DNA of 64,000 bases from Pohlia nutans (Eukaryota > Streptophyta > Bryopsida > Bryales > Mniaceae), in assembly GCA_022496805.1 (NCBI GenBank), contig CM040088.1:1240001-1304000 (forward strand). The letters are read 5' to 3'. The translations under genes were made by a program, and so were the position numbers. The notes under the pieces are model-generated. The model saw nothing but the letters and a program-made list of their open reading frames with translations, was not told the DNA's origin and searched no databases. Below, one piece after another: positions 41,325-53,132 of this stretch; positions within the stretch are counted from its first letter, which is position 1, and each line of letters begins with the position of its first letter.

Positions 41325-43130
41325 TTACTTAGTACCATAAAAATTTGACATTTGTGGTATTGAGTAAAAGATATTTTGTCAAAAACGACAAAAGAAATTA
41401 TGTATACGTGTATTGGACATTATAGTCCTTTGTTTATACAATTACACAAAATTATACATAAATGATGAAAATTAAGCAGTGGTACACATAAAGTAATTAC
41501 ATCAGGAACTTCAAGGCATGTGAACATGATGCCATGATGGTGCAGTGAAATGCATTTAAGATAATTTGGTGTCGACCTCCATATCAACCTTGTATGGATA
41601 AAACGACACTAAGATGACTTGTATGCAACCTTTGGTGTCAAAGTAGCTCCATGATGGTGCAGTGAAATGCAATTAAGATAATTTGGGGTCAACCTCCATA
41701 TCAACCTAGTATGGATAAAACGACAAGTGCTAAGATGACTTGTGTGCAACCTTTGGTGTCAAAATAGCTCCATAATGGTACAGTGCAATGCAATTAAGAT
41801 AATTTGGTGTCAACTTCCATATCAACCTAGTATGGATAAAACGACACTAAAATGACTTGCATGCAACCTTTGGTGTCAAATTAACTCCAAAATAGTCTGG
41901 CCCAACTTTTCTGATGTAACTTGATTTTGCAGTGCTTAACGTGATTAAGCAATGTGTAATGTGACTAAGCCGTGATGTCAACTGAGTAGCTTGAAACCAG
42001 CCCAGACGAGCTTGACATACACATAGGGTCTGAGGTAGTGATATTAGCTTGATATACAGACTGGGAAAAACCGGGTACTCAACTGCAAAAGTTGATATAC
42101 ACCCGGATACCAGGAACAGCCTCTGCCATGCACGGCCACCTGGCACTCACAAGTCATCAACCTTGGGAATCCCGCCTTGACTGCCAAGAAGCAGAATCGC
42201 AGGGGTCTGAGTGTTCTTTCTCCCTGCCTTGCTCTTTGTCGTAGTGCTCACATGCTACATTGCTACAACATCGCTCCTGCAGACTTTTTGTGTGCAACCT
42301 TTGCTTGCGAAACGTTGACGAGATGGACTCTACCACGACCACTCAGGTTCCGTTAGAGACAAGTTGTCAAGCTTGAGAGCGGGGTTTACTAATTTCATGA
42401 GATGATGTCATAGTTTTGCTTTTTTAGCTTCGTGACACCATTTGATACGAATCTTGTGAGTTTATTTGCGTACTGTAATCTTTGATTCGGATAACAACGT
42501 GAAGTCGCGCTGAAGACACCTCGTGCACGTCATCTAACACACAATTGTTTGTTTGGGTGGCATGGGCACAGGTGAGGCGGGACTTCCTAAGATTGGAGCT
42601 ACGCTCTGGACTTACGACAGTTTATTCTATCCCCTTTCTTTCAACTTGTTGCAATTAAACATACTTTCTTTATATGTATTAGTAGGGTTCAAGAACCCTT
42701 AGGGTTCAAGAACAGATTCAAGAATAAAAAAGTCCCGATTCCATACTTATTTCACAAGGCACGCCAGGTCGTGTTTGCGTGTCTTATTCTTTTGTTCTAT
42801 GTTCTCAATGACTTTGATACCAATACCATGGCTCATTGCTGTACACTCAAAAGTGGTAATAACGGAAGTGGGAGTGAAGCACATGCTTAAAAACGAACTG
42901 TTCTTTATTCAAAGCTGTTCTTTATTCAAAGCAGAATCGTTCCAAGCCAGGGATGCGGGATTTAATTAATTCTTATTGTTAGGATCCGGTGTATTGGTCG
43001 CTCTCAAAACATTCTTGTTCATACAATGAATGTACAAAATCTATGAACGTACTTGATTTAGTCTATGTACAGTAATGTCATGACTTGAAAAGCTTGAAAA
43101 ATCCCAGCAATGGGGTGACGAGTCTAGTCT
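41325..43130 (+). repeat. LTR-like repeat R1, copy a (5' of element A), ~1.8 kb
   Basis: Preceded by a (CT)n run (41312-41324) and starting TTACTTAGTACCATAAAAA. It ends GACGAGTCTAGTC followed by CT-rich sequence. The same unit recurs at 47475-49531 and 58643-60863 with the same start and end. Inside is a 121-bp minisatellite (about three units, 41510-41900), a conserved core with ATGGGCACAGGTGAGG (42562-42577), and three TTCAAGAA palindromes (42688, 42705, 42717). No protein of its own is supported. Confidence 0.85.
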
Positions 43131-43215
43131 TTTCTCTTTGCTTTACATCCACATGGAAATGGTGAATTTCTATATTTTTCTAACAATTCAAGCTTCATGA
43201 CTTTTGCTGGCATAG

Positions 43216-44991
43216 GGTGTAGTGAGTACCTCGCTGCATGGACTATGGTCCTCGGACTTGATTTCGGTTGGTTACGGCGATCCGTTGCCGGCGCCGTCTC
43301 CAGCAGTCCAAGCTACACTGGCGTCTCTTCGTTCCATGGAGATTCACTCGTTTATTCAGGAACAAGACAAAGCTGCCCTTCTCGACTGTGATGACGACGG
43401 TGAGCACGCTCCTCTGCTCTTAGCTTCACTGGACCTTTCGCAATGGACGCTGATTTTAAACTTGACCATTTGTGAGTCTCCCGAAAAGGCTTTGGCTCAA
43501 CTTCAAGTAGCCCATGCTCAACTTGCGGAGATGCTGGACTGGGAAAACGAGGAACTGCTCCAAGCTGAAAGAGATTCGATAGCTGTTGATGCCACATTGA
43601 AAGCGGCCAATCCGCACGAGGTCTCCTCTAAACCAACCTCCTTCTCAGGACAGTCCACTACGGCTAACCATCCGTTCCTTAGTGGCCTCAATATCGCGCC
43701 GGCACAGAAAGCTGCCCTGGAGGATTTGGTCGAGACTATCCAGACATCCCAGGCAGAAAAGGACCTTGCGCTTCTGATGGCTTCGGGGAAGGGACCGGTT
43801 GCACCGTTCACCCCGGCCCGATCCATTGAAGCCCAGGTCGCTTCAAAGGCCCATAGATGTTGGGATCTGACGAATATTAATTTGCTTGCCCCGATTTCTA
43901 TCCCGATGTGGCGCACATGGACGAATATGCAGTCCACGGAGGTTGATGCTCTCAAGGCCAATGCGATACATGGCACTGGCATCCTTCGCGAAGGCCAGCC
44001 TATCCCGGGTGCTTTTCCACTGGTTCTCTTTGATCACCAGAAGTGTTCGTCACCTGAAGTGCGAATCCTCACAAAACAGGGGCTCAACTCCAACTTTGGG
44101 AGAATCGAAAAATACTCTTCAGCCATTTGGAATTGTCAACGACCCTATTTCTGTTGCACTTGCAAACCGGATTCTTCCAAGGGGTGTAAGGGTGATGTAA
44201 TGTGGTTCGACCAAGCCATTTGGTTCATGGTGAACAATCTCCACATCTTCTGTGACGACGAATATCCGACCCTTTCTGCTAAGTTTGGTGCGTTTATTAT
44301 TTGGTTAAGTGATGCAGCTAGGGTTGCTGTACGTCATCAGATTACGTTCCATTTCATGCGAGACTTGATGGTGGAGGCCTCACTGCAATTCGCAGCGGAC
44401 CCCAGTGCCAAGCTTCTGTCTGCTCACCCGCCTGGTGCACGTATCAGACAAATTGAACGGTGGATTAAGCCGGCAACATTCTCTGCTGCAAATCCGGCGA
44501 CTCCTGGTCCGCACAACCCGAGCAAACGTCCACGCATGAGCATTAATTGCAATGCTCCAGCGACATTGGGAGATGATTCTCGGACTCCACCCCAACCCCG
44601 CAGTGCCCCACGGAGTACCATGCGAGGAGGTCGCGGTGGATATAATCGCAAGTTCCGACCCTCGCCTCAGTCAGCTCTGATACCACGACAGTATCAACGT
44701 GCTTCACCCTCCACGCGTGGTGTGAATCACTAACCTGGTCCAAACGAGGCCTTTGTGTTCACTGGCCCTGCGTACAGGAATTCCGGAGTGCCTCGAAGCT
44801 CTGAGCAAATCTCTCCTGCTGAGTCTCACTCGACCTTATCCCGTGCTCCTACAACCAGTGGCTCCATGCAATAGATCACGTCTCCAACTCCGTCACGCAA
44901 TCAGGGATCTTCTTCGGCCAAGACGATTTCCCGCTTCGAGCGCTCCACTATGAAGGGCCGGTTTCTGGACTGGGATTCATTGGAGAACTGA
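43216..44991 (+). pseudogene. retroelement A ORF1 (gag-like, RGG tail) with two in-frame stops
   Basis: Open from 43216 to the first stop TAA at 44731-44733. The frame continues and still matches element B's ORF1 (PNEAFVF) through a TAG near 44872 to a TGA at 44989-44991, just after FLDWDSLEN (element B: ILDWDDMDI). The N-terminal third is acidic and heptad-like, suggesting a coiled coil. The middle has HRCWDLTNINLLAPI, a Trp-rich block and a Cys cluster (CQRPYFCCTCK). The C-terminus is basic with RGGRGGYNRKFRP, an RNA-binding-type tail. No early ATG: the first in-frame Met is ~35 residues in, after the start of homology with B. I do not recognise a named domain; a nucleic-acid-binding gag-like role is inferred from composition and position. 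Confidence 0.75.
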
Positions 44992-45001
44992 AACGTCATG
45001 A

Positions 45002-47167
45002 TCTGTTTCTGCAGATTCACCAAACAGGATTCTCACTCGCGACGCTTATGGGAGGGTTCAACTACAAGGAACGAACCAGAAGCAAGGCATCAAATTCCTA
45101 CCGGTGTTTTACTGTAGCCGGGCGATGGAATGGATCAACTTACGCCAAATTTTCAGGGAAGTCTTCTCTTATTTTGGTTTGTCGGATCAAGTCAACGTAG
45201 ATAACATAGCTTTCTCATGGTCATACGACCGGAACCTGGCTACACACTTCTACAAGCCTTCTGATGTATTCAAACATTTTTCATTCATACATTTGCTTGA
45301 TCCGGACGATAATTGTGTGTGCATGACGGTTCGTCGATTTCAGTCATTTATTGACCCTCTTACAGTCCATGAATGCTCGGATTACTCCAAGCCTGCCCCA
45401 CATGTTCGCACTATGGATTTACGGATTGTGCAAAATCCGAAACTCCGTGCTGAGCTGGCTCGTGGTTTGAACCACATTCCCCTGTCCCCGACTGATTTAA
45501 ACCAAGCTGTCCACGTGACGCTTGATGCTTTTGCACGGCTATACTGCTTGTTGCGGTTACAGGACTACGGATTGGCTCTTCACGAGGCCTTTGCTTACTG
45601 CAAGCAACTCTGTGTTGACAAGCTTTACAGTGCTTCTTGTTCCAACAGATTTGGCTTCAAATCGTCAGGACCTGCTTTATTCTCACACACGGCTGTGAAT
45701 GATGAGCTCAAATGGTTACTGACACACTTATACGTATCAGGGTTGGATAAAGCAAGTAATAACCCATGTTTCATCTGTATCAAGCATATTCGGCTCCAAG
45801 CCTTTCACCGGCTTTCCAGCGAGGATTTCACTCCCTGCATGTCCGGAAAATATTGGGAGATGCCTTCATCTGTACTTGAAGTGGTTCGAAATGAACTCAT
45901 TCAATTACTACCCGAAGCACCACCTGTTCACATTGCACTTCCATTTTTAATGGCCTCATACAAACAGCATAAGTTAAAATACCGATGGCTTACAAACGCT
46001 TTCCATACTATTTACACCAATATCGCTTCAATCCTCACGATTGCCACGATGGAGGTCCTTGAAGCTTTTCGAACCTGGGCACGAAAAACTGTCTCTGGGT
46101 ATCGAAATTTCCTCGGGATTGATACCTCCATATTTTGGATGGTTGATTCCATCCTCCAGGTCACGTTGAACCTCCCACATGAGATGAGCGACGTCTACGT
46201 GGCCGATATCACGAAATGCTTTGAGTCAATTCCTCTGACCGGTCCTGATAATCTTCTGGATTCAATCAAATTTGTTCTGAGAACCGGATACCGAGAAGCG
46301 TCATCCATGCACCCTAAGTCCATCACCAAGCTGTGGATAAAAATATCTCAGGATGCTTCACCATCTTCGGCACGATGGGACACCATCCAGCCACGATATG
46401 GACAATGGATTGAAATGCCCCTTGAAAGGTTATTGGTGTTACATTCGTGGCTCATGAATAATTGCATGGTCACTCTTGGCGATAGGGTTTGGAAGCAGAC
46501 TAAAGGAATCCCCATGGGATTTAGCTGTTCTCCTCTTTGGTGCAATATCTACCTCACCTCATACGAAGTCAAATTTATACAGCGCTTAGCGACATTAGGT
46601 CGTACCGACCTCATGGCCAAATTTCGACATGCTTTCCGATACATTGATGACATCTGTTTACTTAACGTCCAGAACCCTCACACGTTTCTGGACCCCATGC
46701 AACCTCATAATGAAAATAATCCATTTTGGATTTATCCCCTTCACGTGCTAGAAATTAAGCCCGAGATCGAGAAATTTGCCACAAATGACCCACTACGTGG
46801 CGTATCGGCACATTTCATGAACATGCAAATGGATTTAAACCCTGAGGACCCCACTGGATTCATAATTAAGAAGTATGATAAGCGTCGTGCCCTCCCTTTC
46901 AAGTACACACAATTCATAAAATTCCATTCCAACCGCCCAGTGAGAAATGCATATAACATCATTCTCTCACAGGTGCTACCGATTCTTTACTTATCTAACT
47001 CGGTCCAAGCGGCCGTTGATGAAATAATAGAATTAATCTGTACCTTGACTCGCAATGGCTTCCTGGAAGACCGGCTTCGCTCCAAGGTCATCTCGTGGCT
47101 CAATGACGGCCACTTCCCTGGTACCAAAGTTGATGTGCATGGGATCATACACGCACTCAACCGGTAA
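45002..47167 (+). CDS. retroelement A ORF2: reverse transcriptase, Penelope-like affinity, no endonuclease seen
   Basis: Open from just after the TGA at 44999-45001 to a TAA at 47165. Homology with element B's ORF2 starts at the very beginning (SVSADSPNRIL / SVCAEPGRIL), although the first ATG is at 45125. RT landmarks, residues counted from 45104: KYRWLTNAF (~292), motif A VADITKCFESIPL (~366), motif B GIPMGFSCSPLWCN (~468), motif C FRYIDD with two catalytic Asp (~511), and YDKRRALPFKYTQFIKF (~589) with a ~90-residue thumb-like tail. No protease, RNase H, integrase, tyrosine recombinase, apurinic endonuclease or GIY-YIG is visible. The order of motifs and the RYIDD/YDKR pair fit Penelope-like RTs best. 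This copy has no internal stop. Confidence 0.85.
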   Translation, partial: SVSADSPNRILTRDAYGRVQLQGTNQKQGIKFLPVFYCSRAMEWINLRQIFREVFSYFGLSDQVNVDNIAFSWSYDRNLATHFYKPSDVFKHFSFIHLLDPDDNCVCMTVRRFQSFIDPLTVHECSDYSKPAPHVRTMDLRIVQNPKLRAELARGLNHIPLSPTDLNQAVHVTLDAFARLYCLLRLQDYGLALHEAFAYCKQLCVDKLYSASCSNRFGFKSSGPALFSHTAVNDELKWLLTHLYVSGLDKASNNPCFICIKHIRLQAFHRLSSEDFTPCMSGKYWEMPSSVLEVVRNELIQLLPEAPPVHIALPFLMASYKQHKLKYRWLTNAFHTIYTNIASILTIATMEVLEAFRTWARKTVSGYRNFLGIDTSIFWMVDSILQVTLNLPHEMSDVYVADITKCFESIPLTGPDNLLDSIKFVLRTGYREASSMHPKSITKLWIKISQDASPSSARWDTIQPRYGQWIEMPLERLLVLHSWLMNNCMVTLGDRVWKQTKGIPMGFSCSPLWCNIYLTSYEVKFIQRLATLGRTDLMAKFRHAFRYIDDICLLNVQNPHTFLDPMQPHNENNPFWIYPLHVLEIKPEIEKFATNDPLRGVSAHFMNMQMDLNPEDPTGFIIKKYDKRRALPFKYTQFIKFHSNRPVRNAYNIILSQVLPILYLSNSVQAAVDEIIELICTLTRNGFLEDRLRSKVISWLNDGHFPGTKVDVHGIIHALNR

Positions 47168-47376
47168 TATTTTTGGACTTTTTTTCTTACATGGTGCTAC
47201 TAGCTACACCAGTCACTGTACCCTACAGCAACTTAAGTTGAACGAGTCCATCTACTGGTGCATCAACTCCATGCACAGTACTTCAATGGACGTGATTAAT
47301 GAATCAGTAAATATCCCCTAATAGAGAGTTCTCATACGCCCGTCATTGTATGCGGTGTATCGAAGAAAGTTTATGA

Positions 47377-47474
47377 ACCTGGTATGCACCTCTGAATAAG
47401 AGTGTGGACATACCAGGTCTCACTCCTTCAGAGCAATGCTAACCAGGGGATGGTGGCGGGCCTCTCTCTCTCTC
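47377..47474 (+). other. element A 3' hairpin, GGATGGTGG and (CT)n
   Basis: ACCTGGTATG (47377-47386) pairs perfectly with CATACCAGGT (47409-47418). Then come GGTCTCAC, a short spacer, GGGGATGGTGGCGGGC and (CT)n. Element B has the same layout with paired changes (57222-57328), so the RNA fold appears to be under selection. Confidence 0.75.
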
Positions 47475-49531
47475 TTTACTTAGTACCATAAAAATTTGAC
47501 ATTTGTGGTATTGAGTAAAAGATATTTTGTCAAAAACGACAAAAGAAATTATGTATACGTGTATTGGACATTATAGTCCTTTGTTTATACAATTACACAA
47601 AATTATACATAAATGATGAAAATTAAGCAGTGGTACACATAAAGTAATTACATCAGGAACTTCAAGGCATGTGAACATGATGCCATGATGGTGCAGTGAA
47701 ATGCATTTAAGATAATTTGGTGTCGACCTCCATATCAACCTAGTATGGATAAAACGACAAGTGCTAAGATGACTTGTGTGCAACCTTTGGTGTCAAAGTA
47801 GCTCCATGATGGTGCAGTGAAATGCAATTAAGATAATTTGGGATCAACCTCCATATCAACCTAGTATGGATAAAACGACAAGTGCTAAGATGACTTGTGT
47901 GCAACCTTTGGTGTCAAAGTAGCTCCATGATGGTGCAGTGAAATGCAATTAAGATAATTTGGGGTCAACCTCCATATCAACCTAGTATGGATAAAACGAC
48001 AAGTGCTAAGATGACTTGTGTGCAACCTTTGGTGTCAAAGTAGCTCCATGATGGTGCAGTGAAATGCAATTAAGATAATTTGGGGTCAACCTCCATATCA
48101 ACCTAGTATGGATAAAACGACAAGTGCTAAGATGACTTGTGTGCAACCTTTGGTGTCAAAATAGCTCCATAATGGTGCAGTGAAAGGCAATTAAGATAAT
48201 TTGGTGTCAACCTCCATATCAACCTAGTATGGATAAAACGACACTAAAATGACTTGCATGCAACCTTTGGTGTCAAAATAATTCCAAAATAGTCTGGCCC
48301 AACTTTTCTGATGTAACTTGATTATGCAGTGCTTAACGTGATTAAGCAATGTGTAATGTGACTAAGCCGTGATGTCAACTGAGTAGCTTGAAACCAGCCC
48401 AGACGAGCTTGACATACACATAGGGTCTGAGGTAGTGATATTAGCTTGATATACAGACTGGGAAAAACCGGGTACTCAACTGCAAAAGTTGATATACACC
48501 CGGATACCAGGAACAGCCTCTGCCATGCACGGCCACCTGGCACTCACAAGTCATCAACCTTGGGAATCCCGCCTTGACTGCCAAGAAGCAGAATCGCAGG
48601 GGTCTGAGTGTTCTTTCTCCCTGCCTTGCTCTTTGTCGTAGTGCTCACATGCTACATTGCTACAACATCGCTCCTGCAGACTTTTTGTGTGCAACCTTTG
48701 CTTGCGAAACGTTGACGAGATGGACTCTACCACGACCACTCAGGTTCCGTTAGAGACAAGTTGTCAAGCTTGAGAGCGGGGTTTACTAATTTCATGAGAT
48801 GATGTCATAGTTTTGCTTTTTTAGCTTCGTGACACCATTTGATACGAATCTTGTGAGTTTATTTGCGTACTGTAATCTTTGATTCGGATAACAACGTGAA
48901 GTCGCGCTGAAGACACCTCGTGCACGTCATCTAACACACAATTGTTTGTTTGGGTGGCATGGGCACAGGTGAGGCGGGACTTCCTAAGATTGGAGCTACG
49001 CTCTGGACTTACGACAGTTTATTCTATCCCCTTTCTTTCAACTTGTTGCAATTAAACATACTTTCTTTATATGTATTAGTAGGGTTCAAGAACCCTTAGG
49101 GTTCAAGAACAGATTCAAGAATAAAAAAGTCCCGATTCCATACTTATTTCACAAGGCACGCCAGGTCGTGTTTGCGTGTCTTATTCTTTTGTTCTATGTT
49201 CTCAATGACTTTGATACCAATACCATGGCTCATTGCTGTACACTCAAAAGTGGTAATAACGGAAGTGGTAGTGAAGCACATGCTTAAAAACGAACTGTTC
49301 TTTATTCAAAGCTGTTCTTTATTCAAAGCAGAATCGTTCCAAGCCAGGGATGCGGGATTTAATTAATTCTTATTGTTAGGATCCGGTGTGTTGGTCGCTC
49401 TCAAAACATTCTTGTTCATACAATGAATGTACAAAATCTATGAATGTACTTGACTTAGTCTATGTACAGTAATGTCATGACTTGAAAAGCTTGAAAAATC
49501 CCAGCAATGGGGTGACGAGTCTAGTCTTTTT
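47475..49531 (+). repeat. LTR-like repeat R1, copy b, ~2.06 kb
   Basis: Same boundaries as copy a, between (CT)n runs at 47461-47474 and 49532-49548. Five 121-bp minisatellite units (about 47680-48290). At several diagnostic sites it agrees with copy c against copy a (GATTATGCAG, GTGTGTTGG, GGTAGTGAAG, AAATAATTCC), although it is copy a's expected partner. Confidence 0.85.
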
Positions 49532-49548
49532 TCTCTCTCTCTCTCTCT

Positions 49549-50946
49549 TAAACATTACGAGCAAAGTATGGAAAGCAAAAATACATATATACATATATTT
49601 ATACATATGTTCCGAGTACAAATATGGCATACATATACATACAATAGAGAAATACGTATAGAAAACATACATACGGTTTATGTATACGAGTCTTGCTGAT
49701 ACAAGCTTTGCTACCCATGTGGTACTCAAACACCCGGACTACCATGATATTCCTGCATAACAGAGCATTTGAGAATGTTCATGAACGCATATGCCAAGAC
49801 GGTAGGGCCATATGTCAAGTACAGGGTATCAATTCTTGGAAACATTCATATGCACGCATGCCCAGGCGGCAAGGCCATCTGACATGTGGGCCATCTGTCA
49901 TGAACATGGGAAATACCCTTGGAAGTCCCGCCCTCAAGGCCTTCTTGCATGTACAGGGTATCAACCCTTGGACCCTTGGGAACCCCGCCTTCAAAGCGAG
50001 GAAGGGGAATCACAGGAGTTCTTTCTCTGTGACGTATTTCCTGCATGCGAAGCTATTGCACCGACGTTCCAGCCGGTTTTCTGTACGCGCGACTTTTGCA
50101 GGCAAACGATGGACACTGCCGTGACCACTCAGGTTCCTTTAAGGACATGCTTACCATTTTGAGAGCAGGGTTTACTGTGTTCGAGTGACGATGTCATGGT
50201 TCTTTTTGCTTTATGATACCATTTGATACAAATCTTGTGAGTTTATTTGCGTATTGTAATCTTTGAATCGGATAACAACGTGAAGCCGCGCTTAAGACAC
50301 CTGTTGTACGTCCTCTAACACATTTTTATCTGTTGGGGTGGCATGGGCACAGGTGAGGCGTGACTTCCTAAGATTGGAGCTACGCTCTAAACTTACGACT
50401 GTCATTTTTCTCTTATGAACTCTATTGCTCATTTCATTCTACTGTCTTTGATTGATTCATGGACACTAATACAGTTGGGTTCAAGAATCAATAGGGTTCA
50501 AGAACCAATACGGTTCAAGAACTGATAGTTTTCAAGAACCTGAGTAGTATCAAGACCAGTGAACCTTTGCTTTATGTGTAATAGAATATGGCTTATCAAA
50601 AGATAAACAGATTGGATTGAGGATGACATAATAATCATTCATAAATACACATAGTTGTTTTGGGCTTTGGATATATGGATATTCTTATGGTGTCTAAAAC
50701 TGGAATACATTACAATGTAAGATTCCCACCCTCCCTCCCTGCCTTGATAAGTGCATGTAATTTACTACACAGTTGGTGAGATATGAAATTTGACACTTTC
50801 TGCTTTGGAGAATATTATCTTTTCGCATGAGATCTTAGTGATTTGACTCGATTGATTTGACTCAATTGAATTTAAGCAATGACTTATCTGGACTTTTGGA
50901 ATGTAAGAAAAAGCCCAGAAATGGGGTGTATAGACTAGTCTTCTCA
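49549..50946 (+). repeat. LTR-like repeat R3, solo, ~1.4 kb, third family
   Basis: Lies between (CT)n runs. The middle (about 50030-50400) resembles R1, including GGATAACAACGTGAAG and GGCATGGGCACAGGTGAGGC. The end reads AGAAATGGGGTGTATAGACTAGTC, like R1's AGCAATGGGGTGACGAGTCTAGTC. At least four TTCAAGAA palindromes lie at ~50480-50540. No partner copy or internal region of this family is in the window. Confidence 0.7.
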
Positions 50947-50958
50947 CTCTCTCTCTCT

Positions 50959-53072
50959 GTGTTTTGGCCAGGACTTTTTTAGTCCTTTTTATTCTAATAC
51001 AGGTATATTTATATACATAATATATATACCGTATGTGAGCGTCAGATTTGGACAATGTTGTGACGAAATCTAATTTCCACATCAAATTTTGAGAGGTCCA
51101 CGTCATCATAAACCAATCACAAGATGACATGTGGTACTTTTATGACAAAATGAATTAATTTATGTCGAAATTGACCACGAGGTAGGGTACTTTCTATACC
51201 TCAATATAAATATATTTAGCATAGGAAATAATCCCGGGACACATTACACACGATTATTTGACCATGGATTAATGACCATTAGTTTTATTTAATCGTTTCA
51301 CATGACCCCTACAAGAATACTAAATTCTTTGTATTCTTCAATGTACAGCACTTAATTCCTCGAGTATCATAACTTCCAATGGAATGAATGGATACTATGG
51401 CCCAATAAGGTTTAATCTTGAAGGACAATTGTACTGACAAGATTACCCGGCATATGCCCATACCCTCCTAGGCATGCATGAGCCCCTGGGACCATCATGA
51501 CTATACATGGACAAGAACTGTCCAATGGATGGATGTTTCACAACAGGGTTGTTACTGCCAACACATACTAAGTTAAGCTTGTCTTTCGAGAAGCAGCTTC
51601 CCTACACCTTTCTGGCGCTTGAGGCTCTGACATGCTTTCCTGACTTCCTGACGAGTTATTAGGCTACGGTACTGTTACTTTAGTGCACGGTGGGTCACTG
51701 TGAGTGTTTTCCTATAAAGTTTTGTGCGCTCACGTCAAGCGGAGACTACTTGCTTGGTCTGCAGGGGTTGCACATATCCGGGCGATTTCTGTGCTGCTAC
51801 AGGACACCAAGAAATCTCCTGTAACAATGGCCGAAAAGGTTTACTGCTGCCACTTTGAGAGTCAATAGTATTGAGAACAAATGGTGACTCACTGCAAAAT
51901 AGTTTTTGATTTTTCTTGCTTTTGTTGCGACAAGGATAACAACTGGAGACCTGCTTAAGACACCTTGCATACGACTGAAAACTGACTAATTGTTTGTTTT
52001 TGGCCATGGGTGCAGGTGAGGCAGCTCCCTCAACACTAAGCTTTGAAGCTGCAAACGGTTCTTCTGTCTTTGACCGTTTAATACTACAGAATTAATATTG
52101 CTAGGGTGCTTTATAGGATTAATAGTTTCTATTGCTATTTCTATTATCATATATTCATGAGTTTCGTTGCAGTAATTTGCTTGCACTTGTCTTTGCTTAT
52201 CATAGACTGCTTTCTTGCACACACAAATCCATTATCTCTCATACCAAAACTTGTGATCATGAGATGATATTAGTCCATTTGTGAGGCTGTTTTTATTAGA
52301 CTCACCAATACTTGCTGATTTTTTTGAAAGTAGCACTCAATGTCATGTGTTTCTTGTGGAAAGCACATATTACACTAGTACCTGAGATAGCGAACAATTA
52401 CAGACAGGGCAATGCTTGAGAACGGTGACGATGTTCTTTGTCCGGTTCAAGTACTGAGCAATATTTACTTGTAAATACGATACCAATCACTACTCCTAAT
52501 CACTGGTTTCTTTAACTTTCGATCCTGTGGATGCTTTATGGGTTGATCGTTTGCTTGTACACGATAAAATATGCTTCCTGGTTACACAGTTTGATAGCTC
52601 AAACAATGTAGTCCGGTTCAAGAATATTTAACTTTCCCGAGTCTTTTTGCAAGCTTCAGCTATGCTTGATGACATGATTCTCAACCGGATCAAGCTTTAC
52701 AATCTTGCTGATGTCTTTATTCAAGATTGACGTCTGATTATTATATATTGTTTGACGAGCATGAAGAACTGACTGTTGATCTTCTCATGATTGACGTCTG
52801 AATACAAACAAACTGATTCTCGGTTGGATGGTTGTATGTGAGCTTTTGTACCACGTTGTACAAGTCAGGCTTATGACTCGTAAATAACCAAAGTCATGGA
52901 CAATAAATGCTCTTAACCAGATTATTGTAACTTTTGGTCCCGGATGATGCACCGGGTACCAAGTGAATGTGCATATGTAAGACCTGGCACGCAGATTTGT
53001 CTGTCTACAAGAATCTTTATGTCTTGTACAGTAAGTTAGAACATGCCTAGTAATAGGGTGTAAGAATCTACT
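50959..53072 (+). repeat. LTR-like repeat R2, copy a (5' of element B), ~2.1 kb
   Basis: Starts TGTTTTGGCCAGGAC after (CT)n and ends CTAGTAATAGGGTGTAAG before CTACTCTCTCTCTC. Its first ~1.3 kb recurs at 57329-58627 with very few differences. Contains the core GGATAACAAC...GCTTAAGACACCT (51937-51975) and ATGGGTGCAGGTGAGGC (52006). Confidence 0.85.
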
Positions 53073-53132
53073 CTCTCTCTCTATACTCTATCCACAAAGA
53101 AGTGGTGAACTTCTTTCGTGCTCTAACTTCTG

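Noticed and set aside
41930..42020. Hammerhead ribozyme in R1 (CTGAGTAGC...GAAACC)
   Set aside because: Some Penelope-like elements carry hammerheads, but the invariant CUGANGA core is not present here, nor did I find it by eye in R2 or R3. A covariance-model search would be decisive.
47680..48290. CRISPR-like or satellite array
   Set aside because: Adjacent 121-bp units have no spacers and occur only inside R1; it is a minisatellite of the retroelement.
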